64,000 nt of DNA from an uncultured Oscillospiraceae bacterium (GTDB taxonomy: Bacteria > Bacillota > Clostridia > Oscillospirales > Oscillospiraceae): NCBI GenBank assembly GCA_934659425.1, contig CAKUHU010000003.1:62001-126000 (forward strand). Reading direction: 5' to 3'. Shown here piece by piece: positions 34,744-43,051 of this stretch (positions are counted from its first letter, which is position 1; every line of letters begins with the position of its first letter). A program made the position numbers and the translations under genes. The notes beneath the pieces were generated by a model, which had not been told where the DNA came from, did no database searches, and worked only from the letters and a program-made list of their open reading frames with translations.

Positions 34744-35367
34744 ATGAGCTGTTTCAAGACCTTTATTTCCGCTGTGCTGGCTGGAGCCAGCATCGGATTT
34801 GGCGGAGTGGCTTTTTATCGCTGGAGAGCAAGGCGCTGGGTGCGCTGTTTTTTACAGTGGGGCTGTTCATGGTCTGCACCTTCGGCCTCCATTTGTTTAC
34901 AGGCAAGGTCTGCTATGTTCTGGAGCAGGATTGGAAATATGCGTCCAGTATCCCGGTTATTTGGCTGGGCAATTTGATGGGCACCGGTCTGGTGGCGCTG
35001 GCAGTGCGTCTGAGCCGTCTCGCGGCGATCGGGGAAAAGGCGGCAGCTATGTGTCAAGTGAAGCTGAACGATGGCCTGTTGAGCCTGTTCCTGCTTGGGA
35101 TCTTATGCAATATTTTCATATATGTGGGAGTAGACGGCTTTCGGAATAATCCCCATGAGGTGGGAAAGTATCTATCCCTGTTTTTTGGCGTCATGGTATT
35201 TATTCTGTGCGGCTTTGAGCATTGTGTGGCCGATATGTTTTACTTCTGGGTATCGGGGTCTTGGAGTCCGCGGGCCGCTTTTGTGCGTCTTGGTGATCAC
35301 CCTGGGAAATGCTGTGGGGGGCCTTCTTTTTCCTTTGGCCAGAGGTTGGCTGCATACAAAGCAGTAA
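34744..35367 (+). pseudogene. Formate/nitrite transporter family channel, frameshifted
   Basis: The gene starts at ATG 34744 behind GGAGGGGAG with MSCFKTFISAVLAGASIGFG. Near 34815 one base appears to be missing, and the next frame continues LSLESKALGALFFTVGLFMV and TGKVCYVLEQDWKY. The central FNT region is readable (IPVIWLGNLMGTGLVALAVR, LCNIFIYVGVDGF, GFEHCVADMFYFWVSG). A second shift near 35275 leads to LLCVLVITLGNAVGGLLFPL and a TAA at 35367. Homologues are continuous six-helix anion channels. Two independent shifts make a sequencing artefact less likely, though homopolymer error cannot be excluded. Confidence 0.8.
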
Positions 35368-35377
35368 ATGCGGACGG

Positions 35378-35417
35378 AAAAAGGACTGCCTATGCGATCG
35401 CACAGGCAGTCCTTTTT
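35378..35417 (+). terminator. Terminator after the FNT remnant
   Basis: A 14-base arm (aaaaaggactgcct) pairs with aggcagtccttttt around a loop containing gcgatcgc. Confidence 0.85.
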
Positions 35418-35448
35418 GACAAAAGGGAGAGACCCACGGCAACAAAAA

Positions 35449-35541
35449 AGGACGGCAAATGCCGCCCGAATGAAAAACGCGCCGATGGCGCGGGATTTGT
35501 GGTCTGTTCCCCCGCGGGCGGCGATTGCCAGCCCGCGGGGG
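35449..35541 (-). terminator. Three tandem hairpins, two with T-runs
   Basis: The gap 35418-35683 has no gene. On the minus strand it holds, in order, a very stable stem (cccccgcgggc type, 35509-35541), a cgcgccgatggcgcg stem followed by TTTTT (35478-35492), and a ggcggcatttgccgtc stem followed by TTTTTT (35449-35467). They may be stacked terminators for the genes at 35684-38600 or the end of a small RNA. Confidence 0.6.
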
Positions 35542-35683
35542 ACAGCATTGTAAGAGAGAGAAAGGAAAAGAGAGGAAATTTCATTATTGCTTTGACCTGT
35601 TGTCCTGACGAGTATAGAATACCATTTCTGGCTGGAAAGTGATGTACAGATTTGGAATTTCTCATGAACAATTTGTGAATGAT

Positions 35684-36970
35684 TCAGGGCAAGCCCGCCT
35701 GGATCTGATAGAGGGAGGACAGCACCAGCCAATTTTGGGGAAAGGGGCGCATCAGGTTCCAATAGCCGGCTCCTGACAGACTGTATTCGGGGATCAGTGC
35801 CAATTTTGCCCGGATGCTCCGGGCATCCTCAAACCATACCTCGTGGATTGTGCCCTCCTCATCGGAATAACGGAACCAGGGGGATTGGGCGAGCTCATCA
35901 TAGCTGATATCCACCGCGTACTTCCGAGCCAAAGCTACCGCCTGTTGGCTGGAGATGGAGGTGGCTCTGGTCTCTCCCTGGACAAAGGGCAGAGGCCAAT
36001 CATAGCCGTAGTTGGGCACACCCAGCCAAATTTTTTCGGCGGGGATCTCCGTCAGGGCGTATTCCATCACCTGGCGCACATTGGGTAGGGGTGCCACCGC
36101 CATAGGCGGCCCGAAGGTATAGCCCCATTCATAGGTCATGAGCAGGACCTGGTTGACCGCCGCACCGATGGCGGCAAAATCATGTCCTTCATAGAGAGCT
36201 CCCTGCTGGTCAGCGGAAGTCTTGGGGGCCAAGGCGGCGATGACGGGATAGCCCAGGGGGTTGAGCCGACGGGTGAGTGCGGATAGGAACGCGGCGTAGG
36301 CAGCGGCATCTTCGGGGAAGACATACTCAAAATCCACGTCTAATCCCAGGTAGCCCTTTTCCCGAAGCGCGGAAGTTACATTGTTGATCAACTGTGCCTG
36401 CATGTTGTCATCGTTGAGCACCAGGTGGGCCAGCTCATTGGAAAAGCCCCCCTCCTCAGTCAGAGTGGACAAGTGCATGAGGGAAGCTGTCCTGGCCGCC
36501 TTGGCTGCGGCGATGAGCCGTTCATCATCCGGTATCACCAGCGACCCAGTGGGAGTAAAGCCGTAGGTGAACGGTGTGAGATAAGTGAGGTAGGGGAGGG
36601 TGGAGTGGAGTAGGGTGTCATCAATAAAGGGATAGGCGTAGGCGTTGACGGAGATCTCTGGGCCGGGTTCCTGCTGATAGAAGATGACGATGCTCTGGCC
36701 CGGCCAAATGGTGGCCTCTCCCCGTAAAATGGGATTGTTCTGATAAAGCAGCCGCAGGCTCACCCCGTACTGGCGGGCGATGGAGGCGAGGGTCTCGCCG
36801 GGGAGGACAGTATGTACCACCTCAGGAAAGCGAATGACGAGAGCCTGCCCAGTGACCAAGTTCTGGGGCGCTTCCAGGCCGTTGTCGATGGCAATTTGGG
36901 ACATGGATATGCCGTATTCCAAGGAGAGGGAGTAAAGGGTGTCTCCCGGCTGTACTACGTGTATGACCAT
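35684..36970 (-). CDS. LysM / glycoside hydrolase family 18 protein (YaaH-like)
   Basis: The 428-residue protein has two LysM repeats (residues 1-45, VIHVVQPGDTLYSLSLEYG; and 49-93, VHTVLPGETLASIARQYG). A GH18 barrel follows with the catalytic acid in YLGLDVDFEYVFPED. This architecture matches the spore cortex and germination proteins YaaH/YdhD (SleL type), which act on muramic-lactam peptidoglycan. No signal peptide is seen, as in SleL. The ATG at 36970 (MVIHVVQ) is chosen over an upstream in-frame ATG because it starts exactly at the LysM repeat and follows the amidase stop. It is the second gene of a three-gene cell-wall set. Confidence 0.9.
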   Translation of the reverse strand: MVIHVVQPGDTLYSLSLEYGISMSQIAIDNGLEAPQNLVTGQALVIRFPEVVHTVLPGETLASIARQYGVSLRLLYQNNPILRGEATIWPGQSIVIFYQQEPGPEISVNAYAYPFIDDTLLHSTLPYLTYLTPFTYGFTPTGSLVIPDDERLIAAAKAARTASLMHLSTLTEEGGFSNELAHLVLNDDNMQAQLINNVTSALREKGYLGLDVDFEYVFPEDAAAYAAFLSALTRRLNPLGYPVIAALAPKTSADQQGALYEGHDFAAIGAAVNQVLLMTYEWGYTFGPPMAVAPLPNVRQVMEYALTEIPAEKIWLGVPNYGYDWPLPFVQGETRATSISSQQAVALARKYAVDISYDELAQSPWFRYSDEEGTIHEVWFEDARSIRAKLALIPEYSLSGAGYWNLMRPFPQNWLVLSSLYQIQAGLP

Positions 36971-36974
36971 GGCG

Positions 36975-37715
36975 CTATACCAGAGTGACGAAATCGGACC
37001 GGGCCCAGCCCACGACACCCTCATAACGGACAACGTACCAGTTTTGATACTGATTGATGACCGTGAGCCGGGCGCCGTCGGGGGCGCGGGTCACCACGTA
37101 GGAGGCGGTGTCTGGTTTATCCCGGATATTGAGAGAGCCCCAGCTCACGTCTACCACTGCGTTTTGGTAGGCACGGGGAGTTAAGAAGGGGATACCGAAA
37201 TACTCCGTCAGAGAGAGGGCGATGCTCCTGGCCGCCGCATCCAGGTTGTTTTTGATCCACACGGCATCGTCCGTGTTATCGTGGTAGCCCAGCTCGATAA
37301 AGACGGAGGGTGCATAGGGCTGACGCACCTCGCCGATGGTGGTGGAGGGGACCGCGCGGACGCTGTTTGGCAGAGGATAGATGCTTTTCAGACCGTCGGC
37401 AATAAGCTGGGCGGCGGCCTGCCCCTGGCTGCTGCCGGGGTAATAGAAGACGAGGATCCCCCGCTGGGAGCCGTACATCCCCTCGGGGGCGGCGTTGGAG
37501 TGGAGGGCCAGGTGCAGGTCATAGCGCCCCTGGTTGGAGGCGCGGATAGAGGAGGCCGCGGTCATTTCCGGGGTGTTTCGGGTATAACGGATGCCGGAGG
37601 CTGTTAAATAGGGGACAAGAGCGTCGGCCAGACGGTTCATCCACTCCTCTTCAGTGCCGCCGTTGACATAGTAATTGTTTTCCTGTGTGGAAGGGGAGAG
37701 ATAGATGATAGGCAT
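36975..37715 (-). CDS. N-acetylmuramoyl-L-alanine amidase-like protein with SH3 domain
   Basis: The 246-residue protein matches the Amidase_3 fold: IIYLSPSTQENNYYVNGGTE at the start, LHLALHSNAAPEG (zinc histidine), GQAAAQLIADGLKSI, and VFIELGYHDN (catalytic glutamate). A C-terminal bacterial SH3 domain runs from about residue 185 (GSLNIRDKP ... GVVGWARSDFV). The usual first zinc ligand motif (DPGHGG type) is replaced by LSPSTQENN, so zinc binding may differ. No signal peptide is present. It lies 5 bases upstream of the YaaH-like gene. Confidence 0.85.
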   Translation of the reverse strand: MPIIYLSPSTQENNYYVNGGTEEEWMNRLADALVPYLTASGIRYTRNTPEMTAASSIRASNQGRYDLHLALHSNAAPEGMYGSQRGILVFYYPGSSQGQAAAQLIADGLKSIYPLPNSVRAVPSTTIGEVRQPYAPSVFIELGYHDNTDDAVWIKNNLDAAARSIALSLTEYFGIPFLTPRAYQNAVVDVSWGSLNIRDKPDTASYVVTRAPDGARLTVINQYQNWYVVRYEGVVGWARSDFVTLV

Positions 37716-37739
37716 ACAGATTCCTCCTTTTTGCTTATT

Positions 37740-38600
37740 CTATGACCACTTTGAGGGATCGGTGCCATAGAGCTCCACCAGCTCCAAAAGGGGCGAGCGG
37801 GCCAAATCGCTGACTGTCACCAGCCGCCCGCCGTCACTGTCCAGGTCTGCTCCTTGGACCATATAGGCGTACCAGACAAGGTAGGAGCACTGGGCGGCAA
37901 ATTCTGTTTCCTCTAAGTCGGGGAATTTTTCTCCCCACAAGCCGGAAAAAAGACCGTAGGGACAGTCTGCCAGATATTCGCTGGCATATGCCGCCGCTTG
38001 CGGTCCCAAAGCTCGGTCTGTTGGCCGGTAGACCAAGTACATCCGGTATTCCCGCCAGTGTTCTAAGGGCCGAAAAATGGCGGTGGTCCCCACGCCGACC
38101 GCTTCCAGCACGATGCCGTTGTCGGCATCCACCACGATACCCGCGTGACCGTGGCGCCAGCCAAAAGCGTGGGTGTCCAAGGTGAGGAGGAGGTCACCAT
38201 CTTTTAAGGAGGTGGGAAGGGGGCCGTACAAGGTCTCTCCGGTATCCGGATCTGCCATCCGGTCCTCTCGGATAAAGGGTGGGAAGAGCATGGTGCAAAC
38301 GGTTTTACGGGGGACGAAGAAAGAGGCCTGACGATCTAAAATGATGTCACGGCCATTTTCCCACAGCGCGTCTACCGCAATTTTTGTCAATCCGGTTTGG
38401 GCGAAAAGAAGGTTGTAATCTTTCTCAGAGAGGGTGGGTTGGGCAAGAACGGGTGTTAGAGCGGCCTGCGGATAATCAGGGAAAAAGGAGGGCTCCCGGT
38501 GGGCCCATAATTGGAGCAGAGCCACTCCACAGGCGGCGGCAAGCAGGGACAGAATGATCTGGGTGCAAAGCCGCCTTGCGCGGGTGCGGGTCACAACCAA
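37740..38600 (-). CDS. Membrane-anchored papain-like (YiiX/NlpC-P60 superfamily) hydrolase
   Basis: The 286-residue protein has an N-terminal membrane helix (residues 15-32). The exported domain has a histidine motif (RHGHAGIVVDADNGIVLEAV) before a cysteine motif (AAQCSYLVWYAYM), the circularly permuted order typical of YiiX/YebB papain-like enzymes. It probably hydrolyses an amide or ester in the envelope. The substrate is unknown. It is the first gene of the minus-strand set with the amidase and the GH18 enzyme, 24 bases upstream of the amidase. Confidence 0.72.
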   Translation of the reverse strand: MVVTRTRARRLCTQIILSLLAAACGVALLQLWAHREPSFFPDYPQAALTPVLAQPTLSEKDYNLLFAQTGLTKIAVDALWENGRDIILDRQASFFVPRKTVCTMLFPPFIREDRMADPDTGETLYGPLPTSLKDGDLLLTLDTHAFGWRHGHAGIVVDADNGIVLEAVGVGTTAIFRPLEHWREYRMYLVYRPTDRALGPQAAAYASEYLADCPYGLFSGLWGEKFPDLEETEFAAQCSYLVWYAYMVQGADLDSDGGRLVTVSDLARSPLLELVELYGTDPSKWS

Positions 38601-38667
38601 ACCTCCTTTTTTGTCAGGTATAGGACAATATTCCCCTCCATATTCTTGAAGAGAGGGGGAATATCAT

Positions 38668-38937
38668 ATGGATTCCAGAATGGGAGAGCTGCGCTGCAAA
38701 GAGGTCATCAATGTTACCGACGGCACCCGCTATGGTTACGTGGGGGATGCGGAGGTGGATCTGGAGACCGGCCAGATCCGTGCGCTTATTGTGCCGGGTC
38801 GCCTGCGGCTGTTTGGACTTTTGGGGCGGGAGGCCGAACGGTTTTTTCCATGGGAGGCGGTGCGCCGCTTTGGAGAGGACATCATTTTGGTGGAGGACGG
38901 CGCGGCCCAGCCTTTGCACCGAAATCGAAAACGATAG
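38668..38937 (+). CDS. YlmC/YmxH family sporulation protein
   Basis: The 89-residue PRC-barrel protein begins MDSRMGELRCKEVINVTDGT and contains YGYVGDAEVDLETGQIRALI, the YmxH signature. Family members are linked to sporulation, but their function is unclear. A GAGAGGGGG ribosome site precedes the ATG. It stands alone upstream of glmS. Confidence 0.9.
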   Translation: MDSRMGELRCKEVINVTDGTRYGYVGDAEVDLETGQIRALIVPGRLRLFGLLGREAERFFPWEAVRRFGEDIILVEDGAAQPLHRNRKR

Positions 38938-38955
38938 AATCAGGGCAGAGAAGCC

Positions 38956-38984
38956 TTGCGCTTTTGGCAGGAATACGATAAAAT
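38956..38984 (+). promoter_or_regulatory. glmS promoter
   Basis: TTGCGC and TAAAAT are separated by 17 bases. No glmS ribozyme is visible in the short 46-base leader. Confidence 0.65.
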
Positions 38985-39030
38985 AAGAGGACCTGAAAAT
39001 GCGCATCACAGGACACAGGAGGATACGCTT

Positions 39031-40863
39031 ATGTGCGGTATTGTTGGTTTTATTGGAAAAGAGGAGGCAGCTCCCATTCTGCTGGATGGACTGTCCCGCT
39101 TGGAATATCGTGGTTATGATTCGGCAGGCTTGGCTATCTATGATCCGGAAGCGGGGCTTCAAGTGCGGAAGGCCAAGGGGCGGCTGAAAGTTTTATCAGA
39201 TCTGACCCAGGGGGGGACAATTTTCCACGGAACGGTGGGGCTGGGGCACACCCGTTGGGCCACCCATGGAGAGCCCTCTGATGTGAACTCTCACCCCCAG
39301 CTTTCGGAGAATGGCCGCTTTGCCGTGGTCCACAACGGCATTGTGGAAAACTACATGGAGATCCGGGAATTTTTGCAGAATAAGGGCGTCAAGTTCGTCT
39401 CCCAGACAGATACCGAGGTAGTGGCACAGCTTTTGGACTATTATTATGAAGGGGACCTATTGGCCGCTGTGAGCAAAATGCTTCACCGGATCCGGGGGGC
39501 CTATGCCCTGGGTATCATTTGTTCCGATTGTCCGGACAAGTTGGTGGGGGTCCGGAAGGATAGCCCCCTCATCCTGGGCCATGGAGATGACTTCCAATTC
39601 CTGGCCAGTGACGTCACTGCCGTGATCAAGTACACCCGGGAGGTGAGCTATCTGGATAACGGCGAGGTGGCCGTGCTGACCCGAGAAGGGGCGCAGGTCT
39701 ACGACGCTTATCTCCAGCCGGTGAAGAAGGAGCGGAGCCATGTGGATTGGGAGATCTCCGCGGCGGAAAAGGGCGGCTACGAGCATTTTATGGCCAAGGA
39801 GATCATGGAGCAGCCCGAGGCCTTCCGGAAAACGGTGTTTCCTCGGCTCCAGAACGGCCGGGTGGTGCTGGACGATCTGCAGTTTGATCCGGCGTATTTG
39901 AAGGCCATGGATAAGATCTACATCATTGCCTGCGGCTCGTCCTACCATGTGGGCATGGCGGCCAAGTATAACCTGGAGAAGCTGCTGCGCAAGCCGGTGG
40001 AGGTGGCCTTGGCCTCTGAGTTCCGATATTGTGATCCCATTGTCACCGAGCACACTTTGGCTTTGGTCATCAGCCAGTCGGGGGAGACCATCGACACCCT
40101 GACAGCCATGCGGGAGGCCAAACGCTTGGGGGCCAGGGTGCTGTCCATCGTCAATGTGGTGGGCTCCTCCATCGCCCGGGAATCGGACGACGTGATTTAC
40201 ACCTGGGCCGGACCGGAGATCGCGGTGGCCACGACCAAGGCGTACTCTACGCAGCTGGCGGTGACCTACCTCATCGGCCTCTATTTTGCGGACTTGCTGG
40301 GCACCGTGGAAAAGGAAGAATATGACACCATTGTTTCTGAGCTGCTGCTCATTCCCACCAAGTTAGAGACTGTGCTGGAGCAGAGCCAGGCTATCCAGTA
40401 TTATGCCTCTCTTTCCTTTAACCACTCCTCCATTTTTTTCATTGGGCGCAATGTGGATTACGCCGTAGGGATGGAGGGCTCTCTTAAACTGAAAGAGATC
40501 TCTTACATCCACTCGGAGGCCTATGCCGCCGGGGAGCTGAAACACGGCACGATCTCGCTGATTGAAGAGGGGACACTGGTGGTGGCGCTGGCCAGCTATC
40601 AACCTCTCTTTGAAAAAATGATGAGCAATGTGGTGGAGGTAAAGAGCCGGGGGGCTGATGTGATCGGCTTGACCACAGAGAACATGGCGGCAGAGATGGC
40701 CAAAACTGTGGACCGCGCCATTGTGGTACCCGATACCCACCCCATGCTGCTGCCCAGCTTGGATGTGGTCCCCCTTCAGCTTTTTGCGTATTACGTGGCG
40801 CTTCAGCGGGGATGTGATATTGATAAACCCCGAAATTTGGCGAAATCAGTCACCGTGGAATAA
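39031..40863 (+). CDS. glmS: Glutamine-fructose-6-phosphate aminotransferase (isomerizing)
   Basis: GlmS makes glucosamine 6-phosphate, the first step to UDP-GlcNAc and peptidoglycan. The 610-residue protein starts MCGIVGFIGKEEAAPILLDG with the N-terminal nucleophile cysteine. It has the glutaminase loop LGHTRWATHGEPSDVNSHP, two SIS domains (CGSSYHVGMAAKYNLE; ISQSGETIDTLTAMREAKRL) and the C-terminal DKPRNLAKSVTVE. AGGAGG is 8 bases before the ATG at 39031. The usual glmS ribozyme regulation of Gram-positives is not seen here. Confidence 0.97.
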   Translation: MCGIVGFIGKEEAAPILLDGLSRLEYRGYDSAGLAIYDPEAGLQVRKAKGRLKVLSDLTQGGTIFHGTVGLGHTRWATHGEPSDVNSHPQLSENGRFAVVHNGIVENYMEIREFLQNKGVKFVSQTDTEVVAQLLDYYYEGDLLAAVSKMLHRIRGAYALGIICSDCPDKLVGVRKDSPLILGHGDDFQFLASDVTAVIKYTREVSYLDNGEVAVLTREGAQVYDAYLQPVKKERSHVDWEISAAEKGGYEHFMAKEIMEQPEAFRKTVFPRLQNGRVVLDDLQFDPAYLKAMDKIYIIACGSSYHVGMAAKYNLEKLLRKPVEVALASEFRYCDPIVTEHTLALVISQSGETIDTLTAMREAKRLGARVLSIVNVVGSSIARESDDVIYTWAGPEIAVATTKAYSTQLAVTYLIGLYFADLLGTVEKEEYDTIVSELLLIPTKLETVLEQSQAIQYYASLSFNHSSIFFIGRNVDYAVGMEGSLKLKEISYIHSEAYAAGELKHGTISLIEEGTLVVALASYQPLFEKMMSNVVEVKSRGADVIGLTTENMAAEMAKTVDRAIVVPDTHPMLLPSLDVVPLQLFAYYVALQRGCDIDKPRNLAKSVTVE

Positions 40864-40883
40864 GCGGTATGGGAACAGGATGA

Positions 40884-40913
40884 AATACCGGCCCTATGGA
40901 GGGCCGGTATTTT
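40884..40913 (+). terminator. glmS terminator
   Basis: The stem aataccggccc/gggccggtatt with a 6-base loop is followed by TTTTGTTTT. Confidence 0.85.
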
Positions 40914-40958
40914 GTTTTGAGGGGGGAAAAAGAAATTTTCAAAAATAAGAAATATAGC

Positions 40959-40987
40959 TTGACAGCGGCGCATCTATATGGTATTCT
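40959..40987 (+). promoter_or_regulatory. Rubrerythrin promoter
   Basis: TTGACA and TATTCT are separated by 17 bases, about 75 bases upstream of the gene. Confidence 0.8.
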
Positions 40988-41014
40988 CATTATCAGAAAT
41001 AAGAACCATTATCA
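40988..41014 (+). promoter_or_regulatory. Direct repeat downstream of the rubrerythrin -10
   Basis: CATTATCA occurs twice (40988-40995 and 41007-41014), 19 bases apart, about two helical turns, directly after the -10. This could be an operator for a PerR/Fur-like or other stress regulator; the identity is unknown. Confidence 0.4.
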
Positions 41015-41061
41015 ATAAAAACCGAAAACGGTTTATATAATTTACGGGAGGTCAAATAGCA

Positions 41062-41607
41062 ATGAAGAAGTGGGTTTGTTCTGTCTGCGGTTATGTGTAC
41101 GAGGGACCGGAGGCTCCTGATGTTTGCCCTGTCTGCAAGGCGCCCAAGAGCAAGTTTGTTGAGCAGAGCGGTGAGAGGACTTGGGCTGCTGAGCATGTGG
41201 TAGGCGTGGCCCAGGGCGCTCCTGAGGATATCATTGAGGGCCTGCGGGAGAATTTCCAAGGCGAGTGTACCGAGGTCGGTATGTACTTGGCTATGGCTCG
41301 TGTCGCTTATCGGGAGGGATATCCGGAGATCGGCGAGTATTGGCGCCGGGCTGCTCTGGAGGAGGCCGAGCACGCCGCAAAGTTTGCCGAGTTGCTGGGT
41401 GAGGTGTTGACCGACTCCACCAAGAAGAATCTGGAGATGCGGGTCGACGCTGAAAACGGCGCTACCATGGGTAAGTTTGAACTGGCCAAGCGGGCCAAAG
41501 AGCTCAACCTGGATGCCATCCATGATACCGTCCATGAGATGGCCCGGGACGAAGCCCGACACGGCAAGGCTTTCGAGGGCCTGCTGAAGCGTTACTTCAA
41601 CAAGTAA
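41062..41607 (+). CDS. rbr: Reverse-type rubrerythrin (N-terminal rubredoxin domain)
   Basis: The 181-residue protein has an N-terminal rubredoxin-like domain ([12 protein letters not shown] and VCPVCKAP) followed by a four-helix ferritin-like diiron domain ([52 protein letters not shown]). This reversed order is the reverse rubrerythrin type, which reduces hydrogen peroxide and oxygen in clostridia with NADH-dependent rubredoxin reductase. GGGAGG precedes the ATG. It is monocistronic with its own promoter and terminator. Confidence 0.95.
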   Translation: MKKWVCSVCGYVYEGPEAPDVCPVCKAPKSKFVEQSGERTWAAEHVVGVAQGAPEDIIEGLRENFQGECTEVGMYLAMARVAYREGYPEIGEYWRRAALEEAEHAAKFAELLGEVLTDSTKKNLEMRVDAENGATMGKFELAKRAKELNLDAIHDTVHEMARDEARHGKAFEGLLKRYFNK

Positions 41608-41620
41608 TTCAAACCATTTA

Positions 41621-41654
41621 GAGGGTGGGCAGAAATGCCTGCCCTCTTTTTTGG
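41621..41654 (+). terminator. Rubrerythrin terminator
   Basis: The imperfect stem gagggtgggca/tgcctgccctc is followed by TTTTTT. Confidence 0.75.
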
Positions 41655-41833
41655 TGGAAGGAAAGTGGAATCCTCCGCCGCGCTTTTCGCTCTAATGAAA
41701 CAAAAGTGGATTTTGTAAAAGTGGAATATTGAGAAGAGGTTTCCCGCCGTTCTCCTTTGAGATTATAAGCCGTTACAGGCTCATTTCTTTTACCCGCCGA
41801 TAAAAAGTGTTGGGTTTCAAACTGTGTCCTATT

Positions 41834-42105
41834 TTACTGGTTTTTTGTCATGTTGACTAATTTGTAAAAACTTGTTCGCTTTGTACCCGTTTGCTTCATA
41901 GCTGTTTTTGCGGTTATCTCTCCTGCTTTCCAAGAAGAATAGACCTCATTCCGATTTGAGGAAAATATAAGTGTGGGGCGGCCTGATTTTTGCCGTTTGC
42001 CTTTCCGCTTTCGACTCCCTCCGCTTGACGCTTGCATATGGTTTCTTGCTCCAGCTCTGCAATCGTTCCAAACATTTTAATAAGAATGTTGTTTGCCATC
42101 TGACT
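41834..42105 (-). pseudogene. Serine recombinase (resolvase) C-terminal remnant
   Basis: The minus strand reads MANNILIKMFGTIAELEQET and ICKRQAEGVESGKA in one frame, then GRPTLIFSSNRNEVYSSWKA and GEITAKTAMKQTGTKRTSFY in another. This matches the end of the catalytic helix and the C-terminal HTH of resolvases. The N-terminal catalytic part with its serine is missing. With the S-layer fragment beside it, it marks an old insertion or deletion site. Confidence 0.75.
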
Positions 42106-42106
42106 T

Positions 42107-42262
42107 CTCCGACTGTAAACAGCGACGCTTACTATGCGAATGCCGTGGCGTGGGCCATTCAGAAGGAACATTACTGCCGGCACCAGCAACGGCCGCTTCA
42201 GCCCCGATGCTGACTGTATCCGTGCCCAGATTGTGACTTTCCTGTATCACAGCATGAGGTAA
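42107..42262 (+). pseudogene. S-layer homology domain remnant
   Basis: The plus strand reads SDAYYANAVAWAIQKE, then after a frameshift ITAGTSNGRFSPDADCIRAQ and IVTFLYHSMR before TAA. This is the end of an SLH domain (WAxxxGIxxGTxxGxFxPxxxxTRAQ pattern) from a lost surface protein. Confidence 0.75.
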
Positions 42263-42305
42263 TTCGTAGATCGAACAACAATGACTCATTAGTTTGATTC
42301 AGAAA

Positions 42306-42346
42306 CAGCGAGGCTGTCGGAAATAATCCGGCGGCCTCGCTGTTTG
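42306..42346. terminator. Hairpin after the SLH remnant
   Basis: The stem aacagcgaggc with its complement gcctcgctgtt has inner pairing and T residues on the plus strand. Confidence 0.7.
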
Positions 42347-42362
42347 ATCGGCTCAGCAAACA

Positions 42363-42397
42363 ATAGAGTCCCAATGCCGCAGCATTAGGACTCTATG
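42363..42397 (-). terminator. Hairpin after the cytidylate-kinase-like gene
   Basis: The arms atagagtcccaatgc and gcattaggactctat pair with one mismatch. The T-run is weak (TTGTTTG). Confidence 0.6.
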
Positions 42398-42410
42398 ATT
42401 TCGTGGAAAC

Positions 42411-43031
42411 TTATGTATTGGCACATTCCATTTTTAAATATGCGGCGGCGATTTGATCTGCGGCGGCCTGTATGCCGCACTTGCCAGTGTCCAGATAGAG
42501 GTCAAACTGGCTGGGGTCGCCCCATTCCATACCGGTATAGGATCGATAGTATGCGCTGCGCTGTTGATCCGTCTTTCGCACCAAGGCCTCTGCCTTCTTC
42601 TGGCTGAGGTGTTCCAATTCCATTTTCCGCTTGACTCGGATCTCAAATGGAGCCGCGATAAATACCGTCAGCAGCTGCACATCTTTCCTATCGCGCAGGA
42701 TATAGTCGGCACAGCGGCCAACGATCACGGCGTCCTCCCGGTGGGCGATCGCCCGGATCACTTCGCTTTGCAGCTTGAAGAGGACGGAGGAATAGGACTG
42801 CCCCTTGGGCACACGGCGGTTTCCCTCATAGACCGCCTCATAGAGCCAGCGATTTTCCCGCTTTTCATCAAAGCCCGCCAGCTTCTCATGGCGCAGCTCC
42901 CCACGCTCCGCCGCCAAGGCGATGAGCTCCTTGTCATAGCAGCTGATGCCCAACCGGCCGGCGATTTCCATGCCGATCTCATGTCCGCCGCTTCCGAATT
43001 GGCGCCCGATGGAGATGATTTTGTGCCCCAT
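42411..43031 (-). CDS. Cytidylate kinase-like family protein
   Basis: The 206-residue protein begins MGHKIISIGRQFGSGGHEIG, a P-loop variant typical of the cytidylate_kin2 family, with LGISCYDKELIALAAERGEL following. A VIVGRCADYILRDR motif and a lid region (RVKRKMELEHLSQKKAEALV) are present. The natural phosphoryl acceptor is unknown; it is unlikely to be the housekeeping Cmk. It lies 20 bases downstream of the tetR gene on the same strand. Confidence 0.85.
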   Translation of the reverse strand: MGHKIISIGRQFGSGGHEIGMEIAGRLGISCYDKELIALAAERGELRHEKLAGFDEKRENRWLYEAVYEGNRRVPKGQSYSSVLFKLQSEVIRAIAHREDAVIVGRCADYILRDRKDVQLLTVFIAAPFEIRVKRKMELEHLSQKKAEALVRKTDQQRSAYYRSYTGMEWGDPSQFDLYLDTGKCGIQAAADQIAAAYLKMECANT

Positions 43032-43051
43032 GTGTGCTCCCTCCCATGTAT

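Noticed and set aside
39000..39031. glmS ribozyme upstream of glmS
   Set aside because: The leader from the promoter to the ATG is only about 46 bases and lacks the ribozyme core, so there is no room for it.
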